This document shows positions 24,223-32,635 of a DNA stretch of 64,000 bases, piece by piece. A program made the translations under genes and the position numbers. Source of the stretch: Achromobacter xylosoxidans. Lineage in GTDB: Bacteria; Pseudomonadota; Gammaproteobacteria; Burkholderiales; Burkholderiaceae_B. The notes below the pieces were generated by a model. That model made no database searches and was not told the origin of the DNA. It saw nothing but the letters and a program-made list of their open reading frames with translations. Position 1 is the first letter of the stretch; the number at the start of each line of letters is the position of its first letter. The DNA is taken from contig NZ_MTLG01000086.1 in NCBI RefSeq assembly GCF_002192695.1, positions 228,083-292,082 on the forward strand, given 5' to 3'.

Positions 24223-26888
24223 TGCAGGTGCTTCTTCAGGCGGTAGAGGGCGTCCAGCGCTTCGCGCGGCGTCAGGCTGTCGGGGTCGATGGCGGCGAGT
24301 TCCTCGCGCAGGGCATCCAGGGCCTCGAGGTCGTCGGAGCGGTCGGCGTCGGCATAGGCCTGGGCGTCGGCGTCAGCCGCCGCCGCGAACAGGCCGAGCT
24401 GTGGCGTGGGGGCGCCTTGCGCCTCCAGGCGTTCCAGCTCGCGCGAGGCCTGGCGGATCACCGCGGCGGGCACGCCCGCGCGCTGCGCCACCTGGATCCC
24501 GTAGCTGCGGCTGGCCGGGCCTTCGCGCACTTCGTGCAGGAACACGATGCCGCCGGCCGATTCCGCCGCGGCCAGGTGCACGTTGGCCGAGGCCGGCTGT
24601 TCCGCCGGCAGGCGGGTCAGCTCGAAATAGTGGGTGGCGAACAGCGTCAGCGCGCGGTTGTGGGCCAGCAGGCGGCAGGCGATGGCCCAGGCCAGCGCCA
24701 GGCCGTCGTAGGTGGACGTGCCGCGGCCGATCTCGTCCATCAGCACCAGGCTGTTGGGCGTGCTGGCCGACAGGATTGCAGCCGCTTCGGTCATTTCCAT
24801 CATGAAGGTCGAGCGGCCGCCCGCCAGGTCGTCAGCCGCGCCGATGCGGGTGAAGATGCGGTCGATCTTGCCGATGCGGGCGCGCGAGGCGGGCACGAAG
24901 CTGCCGATGCGCGCCAGCAGCACGATCAGCGCCACCTGCCGCATGTAGGTCGATTTACCGCCCATGTTCGGGCCGGTGATGAGCAGCATGCGGCGCGCCG
25001 GCTCCAGCCGGCAGCCATTCGGCGTGAAGCGTTCGATGGCGTGCTCGACCACCGGGTGGCGGCCGGCCTCGATGTCGATGTCGGCCTGCTCAGACAGTTC
25101 GGGCGCGATCCAGTCGTGGCGGCGCGCGTGGTCGGCCAGGGCGGCCAGCGCGTCCAGTTCGGCCAGCGCGGCGGCGCAATCCGACAGCGGGCGCACATGT
25201 TCGGCCAGCACGTCCAGCAATTGTTCGAACAGCCATTTTTCGCGGGCCAGCGAGCGGTCCTGGGCGGACAGCACCTTGTCTTCCCAGGTCTTGAGTTCGG
25301 GCGTGATGTAGCGTTCGGCGTTCTTCAGCGTCTGGCGGCGGCGGTAGTCCTCCGGCACCTTGGCGGTCTGGCCTTTGGTGACTTCGATATAGAAGCCATG
25401 CACGCGGTTGAACTCCACGCGCAGGTTGCTGATGCCGGTGCGCTCGCGTTCGCGCGCTTCCAGTTGCACCAGGAAATCGCCGCCGTCGGCAGCCAGGCCG
25501 CGCAGTTCGTCGAGTTCGGCGTCAAAGCCCGCTGCCAGCACGCCGCCGTCGCGGATGGCGACAGCGGGTTCGGCGGCGATGGCGCGCACCAGCAGCGCGG
25601 CCAGGGCCGGATCCACCGACAGGTGCGAGACCAGCTCGCCCAACCGCGGCGAGTCCGCCATGGGCTCCACCTGGTCGCGCAGCGCCGGCAGGGCCTGCAG
25701 CGCGTCGCGCAGGCTGGCCAGCTCGCGCGGGCGCACCGAACGCAACGCCAGGCGGGCGGCGATGCGCTCGATGTCCGGGAAGGCGTTCAACGCGCCGCGC
25801 AGCGACTCCAGCAGGCCGGCCGAACCAAAGCCGGCCGCGCCAAAGTTCTGTTCCATGTCCATGCGGCCCGCCAGCAGCGCCGAAATGGCTTGCTGGCGCG
25901 CCAGCGCCTGCTCGTTCTCGCGCAGCGGATGATGCAGCCAGCGGCGCAGCAGCCGGCTGCCCATGGGCGTGCGGCAGCCGTCCAGCAGCGAGAACAGCGT
26001 CGGCGAATCTTCGCCGGACAGCGTCTGCGTCAGCTCCAGGTTGCGGCGCGTGACCGGGTCCAGCAGCACGTACTGGCCGGGGCGTTCCGCCGACAGGCTC
26101 TGCACGTGGGCCAGGGCCTGCGACTGGGTACGGGCCGCGTAGCGCAGCAGGGCGCCCGCGGCGCAGACGCCGGCCGGCATGTCCTCGATATCGAAGCCCG
26201 CCAGCGTGTCGGTCTTGAAGTGCGCCAGCAGGTGGGCGCGGGCGCTGTCCGCTTCGAAGTGCCAGTCGGGCACGCGGGCCCGAGCGCCTTCGAAGGGGAA
26301 GTCGAATTCGGCGCTGTCGGCGCAGACGATCTCGGCCGGCGCGATGCGGTGCAGCTCGGATTCCAGCTGCGCGGGCGCGCATTCGGTCACGCGGAATTCG
26401 CCGCTGGCCAGGTTCAGCCAGGCCAGCCCGGCGCGCGGCGCGCGTGCGGTGCCGCCCACGAACACGGCAGCCAACGCGCGGTCCGCCTTGGCCGGCAGCA
26501 GCGCGTCGTCTGTCAGCGTGCCCGGCGTGACGATGCGCACGATGCGGCGCTCGACCGGCCCCTTGGAGGCCGCCGGATCGCCGATCTGCTCGCAGATGGC
26601 GATGGACTCGCCCATCGCGACCAGCCGTGCCAGGTACTGCTCCATGGCATGCACCGGCAGCCCGGCCATCGGGATCGGCGTGCCGTTGGACGAGCCGCGC
26701 TTGGTCAGCGTCAGATTGAGCAGACGCGCGCCGCGCTCCGCGTCTTCGTAGAACATTTCATAGAAGTCCCCCATGCGGTAGAAAAGCAGCAAGGGACCCG
26801 CCTCCGCTTTCAGGCGGAGGTATTGCTGCATCATGGGGGTGTGGCCCGGGTGGGCGTCGGCGGCGGTGTTTTGCGTTGCGGAATTCAT
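24219..26888 (-). CDS. mutS: DNA mismatch repair protein MutS
   Basis: Recognises mispairs and starts mismatch repair. At 889 aa it is full length. Phe42-Tyr43-Glu44 in [12 protein letters not shown] is the mismatch-wedging motif. The ATPase domain has GPNMGGKST near residue 640 (Walker A) and [13 protein letters not shown] (Walker B), followed by [10 protein letters not shown]. The start is the ATG at 26888. It overlaps roxA by 4 bp at its end. Confidence 0.98.
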   Translation of the reverse strand: MNSATQNTAADAHPGHTPMMQQYLRLKAEAGPLLLFYRMGDFYEMFYEDAERGARLLNLTLTKRGSSNGTPIPMAGLPVHAMEQYLARLVAMGESIAICEQIGDPAASKGPVERRIVRIVTPGTLTDDALLPAKADRALAAVFVGGTARAPRAGLAWLNLASGEFRVTECAPAQLESELHRIAPAEIVCADSAEFDFPFEGARARVPDWHFEADSARAHLLAHFKTDTLAGFDIEDMPAGVCAAGALLRYAARTQSQALAHVQSLSAERPGQYVLLDPVTRRNLELTQTLSGEDSPTLFSLLDGCRTPMGSRLLRRWLHHPLRENEQALARQQAISALLAGRMDMEQNFGAAGFGSAGLLESLRGALNAFPDIERIAARLALRSVRPRELASLRDALQALPALRDQVEPMADSPRLGELVSHLSVDPALAALLVRAIAAEPAVAIRDGGVLAAGFDAELDELRGLAADGGDFLVQLEARERERTGISNLRVEFNRVHGFYIEVTKGQTAKVPEDYRRRQTLKNAERYITPELKTWEDKVLSAQDRSLAREKWLFEQLLDVLAEHVRPLSDCAAALAELDALAALADHARRHDWIAPELSEQADIDIEAGRHPVVEHAIERFTPNGCRLEPARRMLLITGPNMGGKSTYMRQVALIVLLARIGSFVPASRARIGKIDRIFTRIGAADDLAGGRSTFMMEMTEAAAILSASTPNSLVLMDEIGRGTSTYDGLALAWAIACRLLAHNRALTLFATHYFELTRLPAEQPASANVHLAAAESAGGIVFLHEVREGPASRSYGIQVAQRAGVPAAVIRQASRELERLEAQGAPTPQLGLFAAAADADAQAYADADRSDDLEALDALREELAAIDPDSLTPREALDALYRLKKHLQ

Positions 26889-27284
26889 GCCCGTGATTGT
26901 ATCGGGCGCGCGAACCGCTGCGGGGAGGGACGGATGCTGGTTTTGTCCGGACCTCGCTTGTTCATGATATTGCCCAACTTCTTGATGACCTCGAACCCTG
27001 TGTCGGCGCAGGTCTCTGCTGCCCAGGTCGCATCAATATGGCCATGCCGACGGCTCGGTCACCGGCGCTTGGCGAGAACAGAAGCAATTGAATTGCTACG
27101 CCGGCAGGCAGGGCGGGCGCAGGGAAAATGCGGCCAGGAAACCGGCTGAATCGGCCCGAAACCGGCTGAAATCGCTTTGCGCAAAACGCCCGCATCCGCT
27201 CGCGGGAATAGTCGCTATGGTGATCGCCACGCCGCACAACAACGCGGCGATGACGGCATCAGCCTCCACGCCATAGGGATCAAA
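26889..27284. other. Intergenic region between mutS and the repeat-protein gene
   Basis: A 396-bp divergent promoter region. No ORF here has protein-like composition. A 12-bp direct repeat AAACCGGCTGAA occurs twice near 27139-27170. No confident promoter could be marked. Confidence 0.4.
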
Positions 27285-27629
27285 ATGAAAATCGTGTCCA
27301 AGTTGTCTTTCGTCGTGCTTGCCGTGTTCGCAGCCGCGACCGCCCAGGCGGAAAGATGCACGTCCAATCTGTCGGGTGGGCAAGACTGCACCTATGACGA
27401 CGGCACTACCTCGCGGAGCACGTCCAACCTGAGCGGCGGCTATGACACGACTTACAGCGATGGGCGGAACTCGCGCAGCACGTCCAACTTGAGCGGTGGC
27501 TACGACACGAGATACAGCGATGGCGCCAGTTCCCGAAGTACTTCCAACCTAAGCGGCGGCTACGATACGACGACCAGCAAGGGGAGAAACAGCAAAGCCG
27601 ATACCCGCCATCCGGCAGGCGCCCGCTGA
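27285..27629 (+). CDS. Secreted protein of four exact-length 20-residue repeats
   Basis: A 114-aa protein with a clean Sec signal peptide (cleavage about AQA/ER at residue 22). Four tandem 20-residue units follow, starting TSNLSGG at residues 26, 46, 66 and 86, each with the plan TSNLSGGYDTxYSDGxxSRS. A basic tail DTRHPAGAR ends it. Cys25 and Cys35, in the first unit only, could form a disulfide. The Gly/Ser/Thr/Asp/Tyr-rich, strictly periodic pattern suggests a beta-solenoid or a calcium-binding-like fold, but I know no named family. A second, interrupted copy of the same repeat lies at the window's right end. Confidence 0.75.
   Translation: MKIVSKLSFVVLAVFAAATAQAERCTSNLSGGQDCTYDDGTTSRSTSNLSGGYDTTYSDGRNSRSTSNLSGGYDTRYSDGASSRSTSNLSGGYDTTTSKGRNSKADTRHPAGAR
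27360..27599 (+). repeat. 60-bp coding tandem repeat, four units
   Basis: The DNA behind the 20-residue units repeats every 60 bp (units begin near 27360, 27420, 27480 and 27540) with moderate silent divergence. Bases 27414-27461 are identical to 63953-64000. Confidence 0.85.
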
Positions 27630-27659
27630 ATTTGAAGAAAGCGGGCGGTGATCTCGTCG

Positions 27660-27692
27660 AAAGCCGCAGCCCGTGTGCAGGGCGGCTTTGTT
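27660..27692 (+). terminator. Probable terminator after the repeat-protein gene
   Basis: AAAGCCGC/GCGGCTTT stem with a 14-base loop and a short T-rich end, 30 bp after the stop. Confidence 0.5.
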
Positions 27693-27769
27693 GCAGCGTC
27701 CTGCGAAGGAGAGCGATTGAAGCGCCGTCAGCTCCGCAACGGCGCTTCAATCGGCTGGTTCAGGACCGG

Positions 27770-28102
27770 CTACTTGATCTTGCTGCAGCGGAAGGCCTCG
27801 ATGCCTTTTTCCACATAGTGCGGTTCGCGCGCGCAGGCCGCGCGCATGGCCTGGTTTGCCAGGCTCATGAGATTGGCTGCATTGGTCATGGCTTCCAGGC
27901 CGTCGGCGCCCGGGCCGATCTTGTCGAAGCGGGCCTTGAACTCAGCGGCTTGCTTGCTGTAGGCGTAGGCGCGCATCACATCCGTATAGGCGATCGCCCG
28001 GGAAATGTCGCCCTCCGTGGGCTTTTTCTCGGCGCCGAAGGCTGGGCCGTACAGCAGAGCCAGGGCGAGCAAGGGGATGAGGGTGGCTTTCATGTTCATC
28101 AT
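27770..28102 (-). CDS. Small exported hypothetical protein (110 aa)
   Basis: Starts MMNMKATLIPLLALALLYGPAFGAEKK, a Sec signal peptide cleaved about FGA/EKK. The mature part is helical (ISRAIAYTDVMRAYAYSKQAAEFKARFDKI, then LEAMTNAANLMSLANQAMRAACAREPHYVEKGIEAFRC) with two cysteines. No family recognised. Any of the Met codons at 28102, 28099 or 28093 could start it. It lies 74 bp downstream of the lipoprotein gene at 28177 in the same direction, so the two may be co-transcribed. Confidence 0.65.
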   Translation of the reverse strand: MMNMKATLIPLLALALLYGPAFGAEKKPTEGDISRAIAYTDVMRAYAYSKQAAEFKARFDKIGPGADGLEAMTNAANLMSLANQAMRAACAREPHYVEKGIEAFRCSKIK

Positions 28103-28176
28103 CAGGAATTCTCTTGCGGGTTGTCCGATGGGAGGCCGGCCGGCGAGGCGCATGGGCGATCCGCCTGGCGCCGCCA

Positions 28177-28584
28177 TCACCACATTTTGCAGGTCGTGCC
28201 GTTGTTGACGAGGTCGCCGCCGACGACGATGCCCTTCTCGTCGACGTGGAGCATGGTGTAGCAGCTGGCGACGCCGGTGCGGCGCTGGTAGATGGTGCCC
28301 GTGTTGTTGCCGAAGCCGTAGCTGACGCCTCCCGGCGGAGGAACGTAGAAGGTGCCGACGGCCTCGTCCCACGAGACTTCGCCGGAGGTCTGCCACATGT
28401 AGACCAACTGCCCGATCGGCAGGTTTTCACTGGCATACACGCGATCGGGGACGCCCCACTCGGTCACGATGTCGTTGACCGGCTTGCCCTTGTGGCGCAG
28501 CATCGCCACGTCCCAGGTGGTGCAGGCGCTCAGCATGGCGCCGCACAAGCAGACTAGCAGGGCCTTGAGAAAACTGAATCGCAC
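28177..28584 (-). CDS. Lipoprotein, hypothetical (135 aa)
   Basis: GTG start with AAGGA six bases upstream. A signal peptide has lipobox LSAC and Cys21. The mature part contains GKPVNDIVTEWGVPDRVYASENLPIGQLVYMWQTSG. This resembles the SmpA/BamE-like helix-strand plan, in which a short tract is followed by GxP and aromatic strands, and it ends with LHVDEKGIVVGGDLVNNGTTCKMW. The BamE-like reading is a structural impression only. It probably sits in the outer membrane's inner leaflet. Confidence 0.7.
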   Translation of the reverse strand: MRFSFLKALLVCLCGAMLSACTTWDVAMLRHKGKPVNDIVTEWGVPDRVYASENLPIGQLVYMWQTSGEVSWDEAVGTFYVPPPGGVSYGFGNNTGTIYQRRTGVASCYTMLHVDEKGIVVGGDLVNNGTTCKMW

Positions 28585-28906
28585 TTTTTTTCCTTGTTCA
28601 GATGCTTGACAGGTGCCCTACGCGCCGCATGATGCCAGCAGGTCGCCGACAGGGAAAGTGGGGGGTGTGGCGCGTATTCCACATCCGGCGCGCACCGAAA
28701 TTCGGCTGAACGGAAAACCCCCATTGCCGGGGGCCGCTTGGGTGCTTGTTGCCTTTACACTCTGTCACACTTGGGCGGGCGCTCGAGCCGTGCTTGGGCA
28801 AGACCATGTCGTCCAGGTACGCGGACATCGGCGCTTGCCCCCGCCCGTCCGCCGACTGCACAATCGCAGCGCGCGGCCCTGTTTCCGCCGCCGGAGTTTC
28901 CTATCC
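28585..28906. other. Intergenic region between the lipoprotein and aldose epimerase genes
   Basis: A 322-bp divergent promoter region. The aldose-epimerase reading frame is open through most of it but has no start with a ribosome binding site before 28907, and its translation here is not family-like. I see no clear operator. Confidence 0.4.
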
Positions 28907-29815
28907 ATGCAGGTTCTATCCGTTCCGGCCACGCTGGACGCCAGCGAGCGCATCACCATCGCCAGCGGCCCGCACCAGGCCGAGTTCGCGCCGGGCGGCG
29001 GCGGCCGCCTGACGCGATTGTCCACCGGCGACCATGACTGGATCGTGCCCCTGACCGACACGCAGTGGCCCGCCGGGCACTGGCCGCGGGCGGGCTCGTA
29101 TCCGCTGGCGCCTTACTCCAACCGTATCCGCGATGGCGTGTTCACCTTCAACGGCGCCAGGCACGCGTTGCAGTCGGTACCTGACCGGCCCCATGCGATC
29201 CATGGCGCGGGCCTGTACCAGCAGTGGCACGTGCGCAGCCACGCCCCGGACAGCGTCGACTTGGTGCTGGAGCAGCCCGCCGGCGTGCTGGGCTGGCCTT
29301 GGCCGTATGAATGCGTGCAGCGCTACCAACTGGACGCGCGCGGCCTGAGCGTGGCGCTGGCCATCGTCAATCTCGGCGACACGCCCATGCCCTGCGGCCT
29401 GGGCCTGCATCCCTATTTCACGGCCGAGCGCGTCACGCTGCATGCGCGCCGCGAGTGGCCAGCGGACGCCGACGGATTGCCCGCCGGCAGCAAATCCGTC
29501 CACGTGCGCGAGCTGCGGCGTTCGGCCAGCGGCTGCGATACCTACTTGTCGCAATGGGCAGGGCGGGCCACCCTGCATTGGCCCGATGGGCACCAGTTGT
29601 CGCTGCACGCCGATCCGGCGTTTGCGCACCTGGTGGTCTACACCGCGGGAGGTTCGGAGTTCCTTTGCGTCGAGCCGGTCACCAATGTGGCGGACGCGTT
29701 CAACCTTGCGGCGGGCGGCGAGGCCCGCAGCGGCATGCGGGTGCTTGAACCCGGGGCGCGCTTTACCGCGACCGCGTTGTTCGGTCTGGAGCCGCCCCGA
29801 GCGGCGCGTTCCTGA
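28907..29815 (+). CDS. Aldose 1-epimerase family protein
   Basis: A 302-aa galactose-mutarotase-fold enzyme that interconverts anomers of sugars. Recognised by YPLAPYSNRIRDGVF (Asn72-Arg73), HAIHGAG with His99, GLGLHPYF with His168 (general acid) and FLCVEPVTN with Glu256 (general base), all in the expected order. The start at 28907 has GGAG upstream; the open frame before it is noncoding-like. No sugar genes lie beside it, so the substrate sugar is not indicated. Confidence 0.88.
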   Translation: MQVLSVPATLDASERITIASGPHQAEFAPGGGGRLTRLSTGDHDWIVPLTDTQWPAGHWPRAGSYPLAPYSNRIRDGVFTFNGARHALQSVPDRPHAIHGAGLYQQWHVRSHAPDSVDLVLEQPAGVLGWPWPYECVQRYQLDARGLSVALAIVNLGDTPMPCGLGLHPYFTAERVTLHARREWPADADGLPAGSKSVHVRELRRSASGCDTYLSQWAGRATLHWPDGHQLSLHADPAFAHLVVYTAGGSEFLCVEPVTNVADAFNLAAGGEARSGMRVLEPGARFTATALFGLEPPRAARS

Positions 29816-29892
29816 TGCCGCGACAGGCGGCGCTTTGAAAGCGTTCCTGCATGCGGCGATAATCCGGGCAAACCAAGTCCAGGAGTCCTCCA

Positions 29893-30249
29893 ATGAAAAA
29901 GCTCAGCACCGAACAATTGCAGGCCGCGGCCGAGACGCTGCGCCGCGTGCAGGCGAGGCTGGCCCGCGCCGGCAACCTGCCGCTTGAGCCCACCCTCTAC
30001 GCCTGCGCGCAAGGATTCCGCCGCAACGTGCCCGACTATCTGTGGTCGTGGCTGTCGGGTCTGCTGGCGCCGCACAAGAGCCTGGGCGCTTGGATGGACG
30101 TGCACCAGCCGGGCTGGCGCACGGGCAAGACGCCTGCCGCCGTGGTTTATGCGCGCAGTGAAAATGGCTGGTTGGAGTGGCTGATCGCCGAGCTGGAAGC
30201 CGAGATCAACGATCCCCACGCCCGCGCCAAGCGGGAAGGGCGCGCTTGA
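29893..30249 (+). CDS. Conserved hypothetical protein (118 aa)
   Basis: A strong AGGAG lies before the ATG. The protein is mostly helical with many tryptophans (VPDYLWSWLSGLLAPHKSLGAWMDVHQPGW and WLEWLIAELEAEI). It starts with a charged helix LSTEQLQAAAETLRRVQARLARAG. No signal peptide and no named domain that I recognise. It is followed by a long perfect inverted repeat. Confidence 0.65.
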   Translation: MKKLSTEQLQAAAETLRRVQARLARAGNLPLEPTLYACAQGFRRNVPDYLWSWLSGLLAPHKSLGAWMDVHQPGWRTGKTPAAVVYARSENGWLEWLIAELEAEINDPHARAKREGRA

Positions 30250-30266
30250 AAGCAGGCGCGTGACGC

Positions 30267-30288
30267 GCATCCGGCCGGGGCCGGATGC
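30267..30288. terminator. Perfect 10-bp inverted repeat between convergent genes
   Basis: GCATCCGGCC-GG-GGCCGGATGC. It lies between the 118-aa gene and the convergent membrane protein gene. It lacks a T run, so a terminator role is only likely from position. Confidence 0.4.
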
Positions 30289-30300
30289 CGGTTTGATGTT

Positions 30301-30582
30301 TCAGGCCTGCTCGGCGCGCGAGCGGCGCAGCAGCAGCAACAGCAGTTCCAGCACGGCGGCCGCCAGCAGGGCGGCCAGCACCGAAGCCAGCACCTGCGAG
30401 TCCCACAGGCGCGGCGGCCCGACGCGGAACTGCACCGTGTCGAAGACCAGTCCGGCCGTGATGGCGGCGACGATGGCGGCCTTCCATCCTTGCAAAGGGG
30501 CCAGCCGCAGCATCAGCAGGGTGAAGGCCACCATCCCCCAGAGCACGGGTTCAAGCGCCTGATTGAGAATGTGGTCGAGCAG
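30301..30582 (-). CDS. Small membrane protein (about 77-93 aa)
   Basis: Three hydrophobic segments are visible: VLWGMVAFTLLMLRLAPL, AAIVAAITAGLVFDTVQF and SQVLASVLAALLAAAVLELLLLLL, with a basic end RRSRAEQA. The start is uncertain. A CTG at 30582 has GGGAG six bases upstream and gives 93 residues; a GTG at 30546 or the ATG at 30534 gives 81 or 77. The upstream part of the long frame is the antisense of the neighbouring dehydrogenase and is not coding. Function unknown. Confidence 0.5.
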   Translation of the reverse strand: MLDHILNQALEPVLWGMVAFTLLMLRLAPLQGWKAAIVAAITAGLVFDTVQFRVGPPRLWDSQVLASVLAALLAAAVLELLLLLLRRSRAEQA

Positions 30583-30698
30583 AAGAGACTCCCGATGATG
30601 TCGCGCATGTGTTTGCGCGCAGTCGAGTTTGTACTGCTTTCTGCCTGCAATTGCGAGATACCCCGCCGCCGGGTGCGGCGAGGCATCGCGATTGCACC

Positions 30699-31712
30699 CT
30701 AGAACCCTTCCAGCACGATCTTGCCCTGCGCCTTGCCGCTTTCGATGAAGGCGTGCGCGCGGCGCAGGTTTTCGGCATTGATCTTGCCGTAGTGCGCGCC
30801 CAGCGTAGTGCGCAGCGCGCCCTCGTCGATCAGGCGGGCGGCCTGGTTCAGCAGTTCGTGCTGCGCGATCATGTCGGGCGTGCCGTGCAGCGGACGCGCG
30901 AACATGAATTCCCAATGCAGCGATGCCGACTTGGACTTGAGCAGGCGCACATCGATGGCGGAGGGGTCGTCGATCAGGGCGATCTTGCCTTGCGGCGCAA
31001 TCGCTTCGGCCATCTGCGCGAAATGCTGGTCGGTCTGGGTCAGGCCGGCAATGTGGCTGACGTGCTCGAAGCCGATGCGCTTGAGCTCGGGGGCCAGCGG
31101 CTGGCTGTGGTCGATGACGTGATGCGCGCCCAGCTCGCGCACCCAAGCCTGGGTTTCCGGACGCGAAGCGGTGCCGATCACTGTCAGTCCGGTCAACTGG
31201 CGCGCCAGCTGCACCAGGATGGAGCCCACGCCGCCCGCGGCGCCGATGACCAGCAGGCTGCCCTGGCTGGGGGCGGCGTTGTCCAGCACGCGCAGCCGGT
31301 CGAACAGCAGCTCCCACGCGGTGATGGTGGTCAGCGGCAGCGCCGCGGCCTGGGCGTAATCCAGGCTATCGGGCATATGGCCGACGATGCGCTCGTCCAC
31401 CACGTGCAGCTCGCTGTTGGCGCCGGGTCGGTTCAGCGCACCGGCATACCAGACGCGGTCGCCCGGCTTGAACAGGCTGGTCTTGGCGCCCACCGCGCGC
31501 ACGATGCCGGCGGCGTCCCAGCCTATGACCTCGGGCTGGCCGTCCTTGGGCGTGCGCTTGGCGCGGATCTTCACGTCCACCGGATTCACCGAGATGGCGC
31601 GGACTTCGACCAGTAGGTCGTGGTCGCCAGGCACGGGGTCGGCCAGGGTGATGTCCTGCAGCGCCTCGGGGTGGTCGGCGGGCAGGTTCTTGAAAAAGGC
31701 GATGGCTTTCAT
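30699..31712 (-). CDS. Zinc-independent MDR alcohol dehydrogenase / quinone-oxidoreductase family
   Basis: A 337-aa medium-chain dehydrogenase/reductase. The N-terminal GroES-like domain (SVNPVDVKIRAKRTPKDGQPEVIGWDAAGIVRAVG) is followed by a Rossmann domain with GAAGGVG at residues 157-163, which binds NADPH. The zinc-ligand cysteines and histidine of true alcohol dehydrogenases are missing, as in the quinone-oxidoreductase/zinc-type-like subgroup. It lies 15 bp after the SDR gene, and together with it forms a two-gene unit divergent from a LysR regulator. Substrate unknown, likely a quinone or enone. Confidence 0.88.
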   Translation of the reverse strand: MKAIAFFKNLPADHPEALQDITLADPVPGDHDLLVEVRAISVNPVDVKIRAKRTPKDGQPEVIGWDAAGIVRAVGAKTSLFKPGDRVWYAGALNRPGANSELHVVDERIVGHMPDSLDYAQAAALPLTTITAWELLFDRLRVLDNAAPSQGSLLVIGAAGGVGSILVQLARQLTGLTVIGTASRPETQAWVRELGAHHVIDHSQPLAPELKRIGFEHVSHIAGLTQTDQHFAQMAEAIAPQGKIALIDDPSAIDVRLLKSKSASLHWEFMFARPLHGTPDMIAQHELLNQAARLIDEGALRTTLGAHYGKINAENLRRAHAFIESGKAQGKIVLEGF

Positions 31713-31727
31713 GGTTGCGTACCGGGC

Positions 31728-32522
31728 TCAGATGATGGAACGCACCACGCCGCCGTCCACGCGCAGCGCCGCGCCGTTGGTGGCCGCGGCTTGCGTCGAG
31801 CAGGTGTAGACGACCATGTTGGCCACTTCCTCCACGGTGGCCAGGCGACGCAGCAGCGAAGTGGGGCGATGCTGGGCGATGAAGTCGCGTTCCATCTGGT
31901 CCTGCGTCACGCCTTGCTCCTTGGCCATTTCGGCGAAAAAGTCCGATACGCCCTCCGAGCGCGTGGGGCCGGGCAGCACCGCGTTGACGGTGACGCCGGT
32001 GCCGGCGGTCAGTTCGGCCAGTCCGCGCGACACGCCCAGCAAGGCGGTCTTGCTGACGCCGTAGTGGATCATCTCCGCGGGGATCTGCACCCCGGATTCG
32101 CTGGAAATGAACACGATGCGGCCCCAGCCGGCGGCCAGCATGCGCGGCAGGTAATAGCGCGACAGGCGCACGCCGCTCATGACGTTGGTGTCCAGCATGT
32201 ACTGCCAGTCGTCGTCGGTGATTTCGGTGAAGGACTTGGGGGCGAAGTAGCCGGCGTTGTTGACCAGGATGTCGACGTCGGGATGGGCGGCCGAGATCGA
32301 GGCCGCGCCGTCGGCGGTGGCGAGGTCGGCCTGCACGGTGCTCACGCGGGCGGCGGGAAACTGCTGGGCAAGCGAGGCGGCGGCCTGCGCCAGCTTGTCG
32401 GCGTTGCGGCCGTGCAGCACGACTTCGGCGCCGGCCTCGGCCAGGCCCGCGGCGATGGCCAGGCCGATGCCGCCGGACGATCCGGTGACCAGGGCTTTCT
32501 TGCCGTTCAGTTCGATTTTCAT
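31728..32522 (-). CDS. Short-chain dehydrogenase/reductase
   Basis: A 264-aa SDR, NAD(P)-dependent. TGSSGGIG (residues 13-20) is the dinucleotide loop, NNAG (88-91) is the structural motif, and Ser141, Tyr154 and Lys158 (YGVSK) form the catalytic set. The start is Met at 32522 with AAGGAG upstream. It is divergent from the LysR gene at 32636, across 113 bp, and followed by the MDR gene. The substrate is not indicated. Confidence 0.92.
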   Translation of the reverse strand: MKIELNGKKALVTGSSGGIGLAIAAGLAEAGAEVVLHGRNADKLAQAAASLAQQFPAARVSTVQADLATADGAASISAAHPDVDILVNNAGYFAPKSFTEITDDDWQYMLDTNVMSGVRLSRYYLPRMLAAGWGRIVFISSESGVQIPAEMIHYGVSKTALLGVSRGLAELTAGTGVTVNAVLPGPTRSEGVSDFFAEMAKEQGVTQDQMERDFIAQHRPTSLLRRLATVEEVANMVVYTCSTQAAATNGAALRVDGGVVRSII

Positions 32523-32605
32523 GCGGGTGACTCCTTGTGTGTCGGGGAATGGAGCCATCATTACCCAGTCCAAACCAGCGAAAAAGCGGCTAGCATCGCA
32601 GTCAG

Positions 32606-32624
32606 TTTCAATATTTTTTTGAAA
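32606..32624. promoter_or_regulatory. TTTCAA-N7-TTGAAA dyad near the LysR promoter
   Basis: A perfect 6-7-6 inverted repeat 12 bp upstream of the LysR start, in the gap shared with the SDR gene. Its A/T-rich centre is consistent with a LysR-type box. It is very close to the LysR start, so it would repress LysR transcription if bound. Confidence 0.35.
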
Positions 32625-32635
32625 ATGAGGCCGGC

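Noticed and set aside
24222..27149. Plus-strand ORF of 975 aa
   Set aside because: Antisense of mutS and its upstream region; no ribosome site, no recognisable domain.
27360..27599. CRISPR-like or satellite repeat
   Set aside because: The 60-bp repeats are in frame inside a signal-peptide-bearing gene; silent changes between units show that it is coding.
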